Shown piece by piece: positions 37,815 through 45,910 of a stretch of 64,000 bases of DNA (positions are counted from its first letter, which is position 1; each line of letters opens with the position of its first letter). Origin of the DNA: an uncultured delta proteobacterium (lineage in GTDB: Bacteria > Desulfobacterota > Desulfovibrionia > Desulfovibrionales > Desulfovibrionaceae); the NCBI GenBank assembly GCA_903835685.1, contig CAILNX010000039.1, positions 28,436 to 92,435 of the forward strand. The letters are read 5' to 3'. Below the pieces are notes generated by a model. The model was not told where the DNA came from and did no database searches. It saw only the letters and a list, made by a program, of their open reading frames with translations. The position numbers and the translations under genes are program-made.

Positions 37815-38519
37815 GTGAAAACAACTCTTTTGGTCATGACCCTGAACGAAGTCGAAGGCATGAAAGCGATCATGCCCCAGATCAAGCGCGAGTGGGTGGA
37901 TCAGATCATCGTGGTGGACGGCGGCTCCAAGGACGGGACCATCGAATGGGCCAAGGCCAATGGCTACGAGGTGTACGTGCAGAAGCAGAAGGGTTTCCGC
38001 CACGCCTACACCGAGGTCATGCCCCTGGTCACCGGCGACGTGATCGTCACCTTCAGCCCGGACGGCAACTCCGTGGCCGAGCTCCTGCCCGACTTGATCG
38101 ACAAGATGAAGGAAGGCTACGACATGGTCATCGTCTCCCGCTATTTGGGCTCGGCCAAGAGCGAGGACGACGACATCATCACCGCTTTCGGCAACTGGCT
38201 GTTCACCCGCACGGTGAACCTTTTGCACGGTGGGCACTACACCGACGCCATGGTCATCTACCGGGCCTACAAGAAGAGCCTGGTCACGGACCTGGAGCTG
38301 GACCAGGACCGCTGGTACGCCACGCCCGAGCGGCTGTTTGGCACCAAGATTAGCTGGGAGCCCATGCTCTCGGCCCGGGCCGCCCGGCGCAAGCTGAAAC
38401 TGGCCGAAATTCCCGGCGACGAGCCCCCGCGCGTGGGCGGGGAGCGCAAGCTGCAAATCCTGCGCTGGGGAGCGGCCTACTACTTCCAGTTCATCCGCGA
38501 TTTCCTGCTCTGGAAATAG
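37815..38519 (+). CDS. Family 2 glycosyltransferase
   Basis: The start is the GTG at 37815 (KTTLLVMTLNEVEGMK), with AAGGA 8 bp upstream in an AT-rich spacer. The ATG at 37836 is less likely because it would remove the first strand. The 234-residue protein has the GT2 N-terminal strand and IIVVDGGSKDGT with its nucleotide-sugar-binding Asp. TFSPDGNSV follows in the DxD region. It lacks long hydrophobic helices apart from a C-terminal YYFQFIRDFLLW. It would transfer the cluster's sugar to a lipid or glycan acceptor. Confidence 0.88.
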   Translation: MKTTLLVMTLNEVEGMKAIMPQIKREWVDQIIVVDGGSKDGTIEWAKANGYEVYVQKQKGFRHAYTEVMPLVTGDVIVTFSPDGNSVAELLPDLIDKMKEGYDMVIVSRYLGSAKSEDDDIITAFGNWLFTRTVNLLHGGHYTDAMVIYRAYKKSLVTDLELDQDRWYATPERLFGTKISWEPMLSARAARRKLKLAEIPGDEPPRVGGERKLQILRWGAAYYFQFIRDFLLWK

Positions 38520-38520
38520 C

Positions 38521-39954
38521 ATGAGCCGGAGCCTGACCGGGGTCCCGGAGCGCGCCTCGGAGGGGTTGGTCCCTCCGGCCCCATCGGCTGTCCGCATCCG
38601 GGCCTGGCAGGCCGCCCTGGCCTTCGGCCTCATTGCCCTGGTCACCCTGGTGGTCCACTGGCGCACCTTTGAGATCGCCAATCTCGGGGACACCGGCCCG
38701 TTCTTCGAGGACACCAAGGGCGTGGACGACCTGGGCGACCTCATCCTGCGCTTCTCCTCCTACAACCGGGTGCGCGAGTCCGGCAAGGGCGACACCCTGA
38801 TCTATCGGCCCGGGGTCTTTGTCTGGCTCTCCCTGGGCAAGCGCCTCCTGGGCCAGGAGAACCAGGCCGCCTGGCAGGCCGTGAGCCTGGGTATGCACCT
38901 TCTGGTGTGCCTGGCCCTGTATCTCTTCCTCCTGCGCATATGGCCCGGGTGGCCGTCGATCTTGGCCACGCTCTGGTTCTCGGTGCTCGGGGCTGGCGAC
39001 GTGGTGGTCATCTACGCCCACGTGGCCCCCTTTTCCCTGGCCCTGCTCCTGGCCATGGGCGCGCTCTTCCTGGTTCACGGTCACGCCGAGGGAGGGCATG
39101 CCGGGCAAGGCCACGCCGAAACGGCCGGGAACGGGGCCGGAAAGCTCATCCTGGCCGCGTTGGCGCTGGCCGTGGCCGCCTTCATCCTGGAGATTTTCGC
39201 CGTGTTGGCCGTGGCCGCGGGCGCATACCTGGCCTGGACCGGGGCGCGAAAAAGGGGAGCGGGCGCGGGGCTGGTGCGCTCCTGCCTGCGGCCCGGGCTG
39301 CACTGGGCCTTTTTCGCTGCGGCCCTGGTCTATTTTGGGGTGGATGCCTGGGACTACGTGGCCCGCTACGACTACATCCGGGTGGCCAAGGCCCGGGCCT
39401 CCCTGGACAGCTTCGGCCAGATCCTGAACCTGTCCACCCTGCCGGACACCCTGTACCATTTCGTCAGACTCTTCGACCTGTGGATCGTGCGCGGGATTTT
39501 CCCCTATTTTCACGGTACCTTGTACTATCCGCTCCTGGCCCTGGGACTCTGGTCCGGGGTGCGGGCCGCGCGGGGCCGGGGCTGGGGCGCGCGCCGGGTC
39601 TGGGCGGAGTTTACGGCTGCCTGCACGGCCTGGCTCACGGCCCATCCTTTTGCGGCCCTCATGTTCGTCTGCGCCCTGGCCATCGCCCTGGTGTACATCC
39701 TGGCCCGGGTGAACCTGCGCGGCACCACCTATGCCCGGGAGGCCCCGTTCTACGCCTACCACGTCTGGGTCTTCGTGCTCATCGGCGCGGCCGATCTGCT
39801 GCGCAAGGTCGAAATGCCCCTGTTGCGCGGCCGCAAGGCGGTGGCCACGGTCCTGTTCCTGGCCCTGGTGGTGGTCCCCAATATTTTCAGTTCTCAGGCG
39901 GTCACTGACGATTTCGCCAGGAGATTCCCGGCTCCGGTGGTGCAGTCCCGATAG
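38521..39954 (+). CDS. Polytopic membrane protein, probable GT-C-type glycosyltransferase
   Basis: The 477-residue protein starts 1 bp after the GT2 stop. It has roughly nine to eleven hydrophobic segments (for example LVCLALYLFLLRIWPGW and SLALLLAMGALFLV). A loop after the first helix contains TGPFFEDTKGVDDLGDL, where acidic residues near the membrane match the pattern of GT-C lipid-linked-sugar transferases. No firm family can be named. It is the last gene of the plus-strand cluster, facing the four YfhO-like genes across a bidirectional terminator. Confidence 0.7.
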   Translation: MSRSLTGVPERASEGLVPPAPSAVRIRAWQAALAFGLIALVTLVVHWRTFEIANLGDTGPFFEDTKGVDDLGDLILRFSSYNRVRESGKGDTLIYRPGVFVWLSLGKRLLGQENQAAWQAVSLGMHLLVCLALYLFLLRIWPGWPSILATLWFSVLGAGDVVVIYAHVAPFSLALLLAMGALFLVHGHAEGGHAGQGHAETAGNGAGKLILAALALAVAAFILEIFAVLAVAAGAYLAWTGARKRGAGAGLVRSCLRPGLHWAFFAAALVYFGVDAWDYVARYDYIRVAKARASLDSFGQILNLSTLPDTLYHFVRLFDLWIVRGIFPYFHGTLYYPLLALGLWSGVRAARGRGWGARRVWAEFTAACTAWLTAHPFAALMFVCALAIALVYILARVNLRGTTYAREAPFYAYHVWVFVLIGAADLLRKVEMPLLRGRKAVATVLFLALVVVPNIFSSQAVTDDFARRFPAPVVQSR

Positions 39955-39999
39955 GGGAGTATTCTCGCAAGAAGATTCAGAAAGAAGAAAGAATAATAA

Positions 40000-40040
40000 A
40001 AAAGGGTCAGGATGAGATGCGATCTCGTCCTGACCCTTTT
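40000..40040. terminator. Bidirectional intrinsic terminator between convergent clusters
   Basis: AAAAGGGTCAGGATGAGAT pairs with ATCTCGTCCTGACCCTTTT around a GCG loop, a 19-bp stem with one G-T wobble. It is flanked by A-rich sequence on the left and by TTTTG on the right, so it can stop transcription from both sides. It is preceded by a degenerate AT-rich repeat (39966-39999). Confidence 0.85.
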
Positions 40041-40061
40041 GTTTTGTCTTGTGAAAAGAAA

Positions 40062-43000
40062 TCAGAGAGGCTTGGCGCGCAGCAAAACCAGCAGCCCGAT
40101 CATGAGCGCCCCCAGGGTCAGCCAGCTTCCGACCACCTCGGACCCGGGCCGGTACTCGAACCAGACCGTGTGCTCCCCGGCCGGGACTTTCGCGGCCAGA
40201 AAGGCCAGGTTGGCCCGCAGGGCCGGGACCGGCCGGGCGTCCACAAAGGCCTTCCAGCCCGGGGTGGAGGCCAGGTTGTAGACCAGATAGCCCTCGGCCG
40301 GACTTATGACCTTGAAGGCCGCCCGCGCGCCTACGATACCGGACACAACCACTTGGCCCTGCTGACCCTGGGGCTGTCCTTGAACCTGGCCTGGGGCCTG
40401 TCTTTGGGATTGTTCTTGGGTCTTTTCCTGGTCCTGACCTTTTCCCTGAGCGGTAGGAATCCCGCTCCCCGGGTTCTCCACCAGGATTTCCCCTGGGTCC
40501 AGGGTCAGGAGCCTGGCCCGCAGTCCCTCCACCAGGTCCTTGTACGTCGTAAGGTCCACGGTCTTGCGGAAATAGCCCCGGATGACCGCCTCGGCCCGAC
40601 TGCTTTCCTCCGGGTCCTGGAAGCGCGCCTGGGTGCTGAAATAGGCCGCGCCCCGGGAATGGGCGTTCAGGAGCGGCACGTAGTGGGGGTCGATGGCCGC
40701 CGGGATGTGGCCGGGCAGGGGAGTGAGGGAGGGGTCAACGGCGGCCAGATTCTCCTGGGGGATGGTGAACACATCCACCCCGGCCAGATCGTAGAGCCGC
40801 CGCGCCTCCGGGGCCAGCACGGCCAGGGGGTCCAGCTCCCAGCCCTTGGGGCTGGTGTAGCGGCCCCGGTCCTCGAAGAAGCCTCCGGGCAACAGGTACA
40901 GGGCGTGCAGCAGGGGCGAGCCCATCATGAACCGGGTGTCCAGGGTGGTGGAGGAATTGATGATGAACAGGCCATGCCCCACGCCCAGGTCCGAGCCCAC
41001 CCGCCGGGGGGCGGTCAGCTTCGTGATCTCGTCGCCCGTGGCGGCCAGGATGCGCAGGCCCGGCCGGGGCAGGCGGGCGTACAGCCCGGCGTTGTTGTAG
41101 CGGTGCACGCCCTTGTCCCTGGACAGGTTGATGCCCTGCACATGCGGATAGATGCAACTCTCTGGGCCAAAGGCCTCCTCGTCCAGGGCCTCGGCCACCT
41201 CCCGGGCAAAGGGAAGCAGGCTGGCGGCCGTGAGTTCAGCAGCCGAGGCCAAGCCCCGGGCGGCCAGGCTCTCGCGGAATTTTCGGGCCGCCGGTCGCGT
41301 GGCCTCCTGGCCCGCCGGGCTGTGCTCAAAGGCCAGGAGTTTGCGGAGCAGGAAGCTCTCGTTGGCCTTGTCCCGGGCCAGGCCTGGATAATTGGCCAGA
41401 TGGGTGGACAGGGTGATCTCGTAGTCGCAGGCCTGGGGATTGGCGATCTCCCGGCCGGAGCTCAGGAAATTGGCCTGGGCTTGCCAGACCGGAATGAGCA
41501 GGCAGGCCAGGGGCAGCACCAGTCCCGTGGCCCGGGGCCAGGCAGCCCGGGCTGCCTGCCAGCGCTCCCGGACGCGCCGTGCGGCTCGGACCAGGGCCGC
41601 AGCCCGGCCCTCGTCGCTCGCCTGGCCTGGGGAGGCGTCCGTGGTCGCGTTTTCGGCCTGGAGCCAGGTCCACAAGGCGTTGGCCAGGATCAGGAACATG
41701 ATCTGGCTGAAGAGCAGGCGGTAGATGTCCAGGCGGCGGTCGGCATTGATGTTCAGGGGCAGGTGGATCAAGCGGGAGAGATGGAACTGCCAGTCCGTGT
41801 GCAGGGCGTGGAAGCAGGTGACCAGCCCGTAGATGGTCGCCCCGGTCCATATCCAGGGCCGCAGGGCCGGTTTGAGCCTCCGCCCGGCCCAGATCACCGG
41901 GACCAGAACGATCAGGATGTACACGAGCTTTTCCGGCCAGCGCAGGAAGGGCGCGTGGCCCTCCAGGAGCGGGCTGTGGCCGAAGACGATGAGGTTCTGC
42001 CGGGCCAGGGCCTCGGCAATAGGCAGGATGTAAATGGCCGAGCAGGCCAGGGCCGTGGCCCCGCAGGCCAGCAAGAGCAGGAGCTTTCGTCTCGGGTCCA
42101 CCAGGCCCGGCTGGAGAAGGAAGAACGAGGCCAGGATGAGGAAGCAGCCGCTGCTCAGGATCATGCTCTCGGGATGGGGAGCCAGGAGGAGCAGGGGCAG
42201 GCCCAGGGCCAGGCCCGAGCCCAAGGCCGCAGGCAGGCTCCCTCGGGTCATGGCCCGGGAGAAAAGGTGCAGGGCCACGGGCAGGAGCAGGAAATTGGAA
42301 CTGAAAAAGGCCCCGTCATTGGTCAGGGTCCGGTTGTAGTAGGCGTTGCCCAGGACCATGAGCAGGCCGCCCAAAAGCGCCAGCCAGGGATTTAAGCCCA
42401 GGCCCCGGCGCAGGAACAGGAACATGCCCAGGGACCCGGCCACGGACAGAACAAAGACCGTGCCCAAAAGCAGGCGGCGCAAGGCCTCCAGGTCCAGGCT
42501 GGGGATGTCCAGGAAGAAGCTCAAGACCGGGAGGACCAGGGAGAAGGCGTCGTTGCTGACATTGGGCGTGGCCGCCCAATAGGTCAGGTCCATGTTGGAG
42601 AAGGAGAAGAATTTCGACCAGATGAGCGCCCGGAAGCCCGGGGATATCTCGAACAGATACCCGGGCGTGGCCCCGTGCCCTGCGGTGAGCACCCGGTCCC
42701 AGAACAGGGGCGAGAAGGTCCGGTTCCAGATGAGCTGGTACAAGGTCAGGACTAGGACCACCCCGGCCAGGGCGGCCAGCTCCCGCCTGCGCTCCGGGCT
42801 GACCCGGGTCAGGGCGGCCAGGCCCACGGCTCCGAGCCCGGCCAGGACGGCCAGACCGCAGGTCCCCTGGGGCAGCCCGGCGGCCACCAGGCCCAGGGGC
42901 CAGAAGGCCAGGGCCGAGGCCCGGACATAGGCGGCCGGCAATGGGATCGACAATTGGGCCGTGCACAGGGCCGTGAGCAGGACCAGCCAGGCCAGATAGG

Positions 43001-43217
43001 CCACCAGCACCCAGAGCACGGCCTGGGCCAGAAAACTCGCGGCCCACAGAGGCGGGAAGAGCCCAGGCAGGTCCGGAGCCACCAGGGCCAACTGATTGGC
43101 CAGAAACCAGCGCCCGAAGAGCAGGGCCGGAAGGCTGACCAGACAGAGGCTCACGGCCAGGGTCAGGATCGTGGCGCGCGGAGAGACGGCGCTCCCGGGG
43201 GGAGACAGGGTGTTCAT
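40062..43217 (-). CDS. YfhO-like giant membrane protein (divergent fourth paralogue)
   Basis: The start is ATG 43217 (MNTLSPPGSAVSPRATILT), overlapping the upstream stop by ATGA. The long in-frame extension to 43628 lies inside the neighbour and was rejected. The 1,051-residue product has more than a dozen hydrophobic helices and then a large soluble region. The C-terminus reads TPGWKAFVDARPVPALRANL, the YfhO-type beta domain motif. Residues around 955-990 are a Gln-rich linker (QGQPQGQQGQVV) absent from the other three copies. It lacks the FHDxFDVEF N-terminal motif of its paralogues. A GT-C-type sugar transfer function is inferred from family topology. Confidence 0.78.
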   Translation of the reverse strand: MNTLSPPGSAVSPRATILTLAVSLCLVSLPALLFGRWFLANQLALVAPDLPGLFPPLWAASFLAQAVLWVLVAYLAWLVLLTALCTAQLSIPLPAAYVRASALAFWPLGLVAAGLPQGTCGLAVLAGLGAVGLAALTRVSPERRRELAALAGVVLVLTLYQLIWNRTFSPLFWDRVLTAGHGATPGYLFEISPGFRALIWSKFFSFSNMDLTYWAATPNVSNDAFSLVLPVLSFFLDIPSLDLEALRRLLLGTVFVLSVAGSLGMFLFLRRGLGLNPWLALLGGLLMVLGNAYYNRTLTNDGAFFSSNFLLLPVALHLFSRAMTRGSLPAALGSGLALGLPLLLLAPHPESMILSSGCFLILASFFLLQPGLVDPRRKLLLLLACGATALACSAIYILPIAEALARQNLIVFGHSPLLEGHAPFLRWPEKLVYILIVLVPVIWAGRRLKPALRPWIWTGATIYGLVTCFHALHTDWQFHLSRLIHLPLNINADRRLDIYRLLFSQIMFLILANALWTWLQAENATTDASPGQASDEGRAAALVRAARRVRERWQAARAAWPRATGLVLPLACLLIPVWQAQANFLSSGREIANPQACDYEITLSTHLANYPGLARDKANESFLLRKLLAFEHSPAGQEATRPAARKFRESLAARGLASAAELTAASLLPFAREVAEALDEEAFGPESCIYPHVQGINLSRDKGVHRYNNAGLYARLPRPGLRILAATGDEITKLTAPRRVGSDLGVGHGLFIINSSTTLDTRFMMGSPLLHALYLLPGGFFEDRGRYTSPKGWELDPLAVLAPEARRLYDLAGVDVFTIPQENLAAVDPSLTPLPGHIPAAIDPHYVPLLNAHSRGAAYFSTQARFQDPEESSRAEAVIRGYFRKTVDLTTYKDLVEGLRARLLTLDPGEILVENPGSGIPTAQGKGQDQEKTQEQSQRQAPGQVQGQPQGQQGQVVVSGIVGARAAFKVISPAEGYLVYNLASTPGWKAFVDARPVPALRANLAFLAAKVPAGEHTVWFEYRPGSEVVGSWLTLGALMIGLLVLLRAKPL

Positions 43218-45910
43218 GGCCGGGTCTGGTCCTGGCCCGGCGCAGGGCTCCTGGTCCGGTGCTTGGCCCCCAGCGCGCCCAGGACCAGGGAGGCCCAGGC
43301 CCCGACGAGAAGGCCCGTGAGCGGGGTGGTGAGCAGGACGAAGAGCCAGGGCCGCTCGTCCCCGTTCACATTGCGCAGGTAGAGGAAGAAATAGAAATTC
43401 AATGTCCACAGGGTCGAAGCGGCCAAGGCGGCCAGGAACAGGCGCGGGCGCGGGGCAGGGGTGCCCTTCTCGGGGCTGCCGGGCGTGGTCCAGGTCAGGC
43501 CTGGTTCGTGGGCCGCGGGCCGGATGCGCCGCCAGCCGTCCGGGCCAGGCTCCCGGGTCCGTCCCGGCGGGCCAGGCAGGAGCAGATGGAAGAGCGCGCC
43601 CAGGATGAGGGAGCCGTGCAGCATCCACACGGCCGGAAAAGCGTATTCCAGGACCACCTGATAGGGGCCGGAAGGCAGGGCCACGGCCTGAAAGGCGTGG
43701 TTGGCGCGCAGGAGAGGCGTGTCCAGGTCGTTGACCCGGGCCGACCAGTGGGGGTCAAAGGTGTTGGAGACCACCAGGTGGCCGGGGGCCTTGGTCTCTC
43801 CCTCGATGACTATGCGATCCGGGGTGTACAGGGTGATGCGCGGGGGCCTGGCCAAGGCGGCCGAGGCCTTGTCCGCAGCCGGGAACAGGGACTCCGGGGG
43901 CTTGACCATGTCCTCGGCCGCGAACCAGACCGTGGACCGGAAGGTGGCCACATCGGCCTTGGCCATGGCTGCCAGCACCTCCTGGCGGGCGCCAAGGACC
44001 ACGGTCTTGCGCACCTCGTAGGCCCGGTCCAGGCTGTCTTTCAAGCGGTAGAGCCAGAAGGGCTGGGCGTAGAGGTCCTTGATCTGTTGGGGCAGGGGCA
44101 GAAAGTCCGGTGCGCCCTGGCCGGGCACGAAGCGGGTCTCCGAGGCGTATTCCTCCAGGCCCGCCACGGGCTCGGCTGAGAGCAGGTAGCGGACATTGGC
44201 GGCCAGGAGCAGGGGCAGGCGCAGTTCGGCCACGCTGCGCGGCCGATCCGGGGGCGGGGCCAGGAACATGTGCCGATGCACGTTGCTCACGCCCAGATAC
44301 AGGTAGTAGAATATGGTGTCGAAGTCCTTCAGATGCTTGGGGTCTTCCAATTGGGGGGCGATGATCTCCCGGAAATAGTCCTTGTAGAAACGGTTGAAGA
44401 CCACGCCCTTTTGGCCCACCAGCTCCAGGCCGTGGGACTGGGGGATGGTGGGACTTACATCCAGGCAGCCCACCCGGAAGGGGTTGGCCCGGGACTCGGC
44501 CGCCAGCGTGTCCAGTTCGGGATGGTTCTCGAATCCCTTCTTGTAGGGCAGGTGGGCGAAATTCAGGCTGTCCTGCTGCCGGACCATCATGGCCGACATG
44601 GCCAGGCAGAAGATGAGTCCGGTCATGGCCCAGGCCAGGGCCCTACGGTTGGTGGTCCGCTCCAGGGCCAGGAACAGGAGGCCCACGGCCAGGAACATGA
44701 CCTGGAACAGGAGCACCCGCTCGGAACTCATCCGTCCCAGGGCCACGCTGGCCCCGACCACGGCCAGGATGGTCAGCAAGTGGGGCGGCCGGGTGCGCCA
44801 GTGGTCCAGGGCCAGGGCCACGAACAGGCTTAAGGTGATGGGCAGCAGGCAGTCCACGTTGCCCAAGTCCATCTTGATGAAGAAGGTGTCGGCCAGCAGG
44901 GCCTTGGCCGGGGAGGTGAAGAAGGCGTAGGCCAGGGTGGGCGCGGCCACGCAGATGAGGGCCAGGCGCGTGCGCCGGGAGGAGAACACCGTGGGCAGGG
45001 CCAGGAGGAAGAGAGGGAACAGGGCCCGGTCCTCCCAGAGCAGCTTGCCCCCTTCCTTGACGAATTTGAACAGGGCCTCCCGGCCGTCGCCCATGCTGGT
45101 CAGGTAGGTGCGCTGGGCAAAGGGCAGGAAGTCGAACAGGGCGAAAATCTGGGGTGCGAACAGGAGCAGATACCCGGTCCAGAGCAGAAAGGTCCCGGCC
45201 ACCAGGGCCTTGAACCGGGGGGAGTCCCGGAAGAAGACCAGGACCAGGCCCAGTTGCAGGGCCGAGAAATAGGGCAGGGTGAGCACCGGGTAGGAGAGCA
45301 GGGACAGGCCCAGCAGGCCCAGGCCCTTGGCCAGGCGGATCAGGGGGTGCTGGCGGGTCTCCACCATCTCCAGGAACCAGCAGAAGAACAGGGGAAAGAC
45401 GTAGCTGAAGATGAAATGGAAATGGGTGTTGGTGGTCGGGGTGGCCACGGCCAGGAAAAATCCCCCGGCCAGGGCCGCCAGGGGCGCGGCCTGGAAATGC
45501 CGCCGCAGCAGGCGGTACATGCCGTACCCGGCCAGGCTGGTGAGCAGGAGGCGCACGAACAGGTACACGGCCCAGGGCGGCAGGAGGATGGAGAGCAGGG
45601 TCAGGGGATAATAGGGGGTGCGGTGGCCCACGAAGGTGGAGATGCCCCCGCTGTACTGGGGATACCAGCCCGTGAGCCCGTGCTCCATGAGGGCCTTGGC
45701 CTGCACGGCGTAGTGCATGAATTCGCAGTCGAAGATGTCGAAAAAGCGGATGAGCCCCCAGGGGCCGAAGGCCACCAGGTCCCAGTGATAGGCCAGGGCC
45801 AGGAGCAGGAAGAGCAGAAAGGGCGCGCGCGGCTCGTAGTGCGGCCGCACCGTGCCGGTTTCGCTGACCACCAGGCGCGAGCCCGAGGACGGAAAGATGC
45901 TTACGGGCAC
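43214..45910 (-). CDS. YfhO-like giant membrane protein (paralogue 3)
   Basis: The start is the GTG at 45910 (MPVSIFPSSGSRLVV), with GGGAGG six bases upstream and a 10-bp overlap with the preceding gene. The ATG far upstream was rejected. The 898-residue product has FFDIFDCEFMHYAVQAKAL at its first periplasmic loop, GGISTFVGHRTPYYPLTLL next, then many helices. The family C-terminal motif NTFDPHWSARVNDLDTPLLR follows near residue 715. It is clearly homologous along its length to the two genes upstream. Confidence 0.82.
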   Translation of the reverse strand: MPVSIFPSSGSRLVVSETGTVRPHYEPRAPFLLFLLLALAYHWDLVAFGPWGLIRFFDIFDCEFMHYAVQAKALMEHGLTGWYPQYSGGISTFVGHRTPYYPLTLLSILLPPWAVYLFVRLLLTSLAGYGMYRLLRRHFQAAPLAALAGGFFLAVATPTTNTHFHFIFSYVFPLFFCWFLEMVETRQHPLIRLAKGLGLLGLSLLSYPVLTLPYFSALQLGLVLVFFRDSPRFKALVAGTFLLWTGYLLLFAPQIFALFDFLPFAQRTYLTSMGDGREALFKFVKEGGKLLWEDRALFPLFLLALPTVFSSRRTRLALICVAAPTLAYAFFTSPAKALLADTFFIKMDLGNVDCLLPITLSLFVALALDHWRTRPPHLLTILAVVGASVALGRMSSERVLLFQVMFLAVGLLFLALERTTNRRALAWAMTGLIFCLAMSAMMVRQQDSLNFAHLPYKKGFENHPELDTLAAESRANPFRVGCLDVSPTIPQSHGLELVGQKGVVFNRFYKDYFREIIAPQLEDPKHLKDFDTIFYYLYLGVSNVHRHMFLAPPPDRPRSVAELRLPLLLAANVRYLLSAEPVAGLEEYASETRFVPGQGAPDFLPLPQQIKDLYAQPFWLYRLKDSLDRAYEVRKTVVLGARQEVLAAMAKADVATFRSTVWFAAEDMVKPPESLFPAADKASAALARPPRITLYTPDRIVIEGETKAPGHLVVSNTFDPHWSARVNDLDTPLLRANHAFQAVALPSGPYQVVLEYAFPAVWMLHGSLILGALFHLLLPGPPGRTREPGPDGWRRIRPAAHEPGLTWTTPGSPEKGTPAPRPRLFLAALAASTLWTLNFYFFLYLRNVNGDERPWLFVLLTTPLTGLLVGAWASLVLGALGAKHRTRSPAPGQDQTRP

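Noticed and set aside
40017..42395. 792-codon plus-strand frame opposite the fourth YfhO-like gene
   Set aside because: It is a Gly/Gln/Arg-rich shadow without signal, helices or motifs.
43218..43628. 137-codon N-terminal extension of the fourth YfhO-like protein
   Set aside because: It lies entirely within the upstream paralogue in another frame, is Pro/Arg-rich, and the ATGA-coupled start gives a normal membrane-protein N-terminus.
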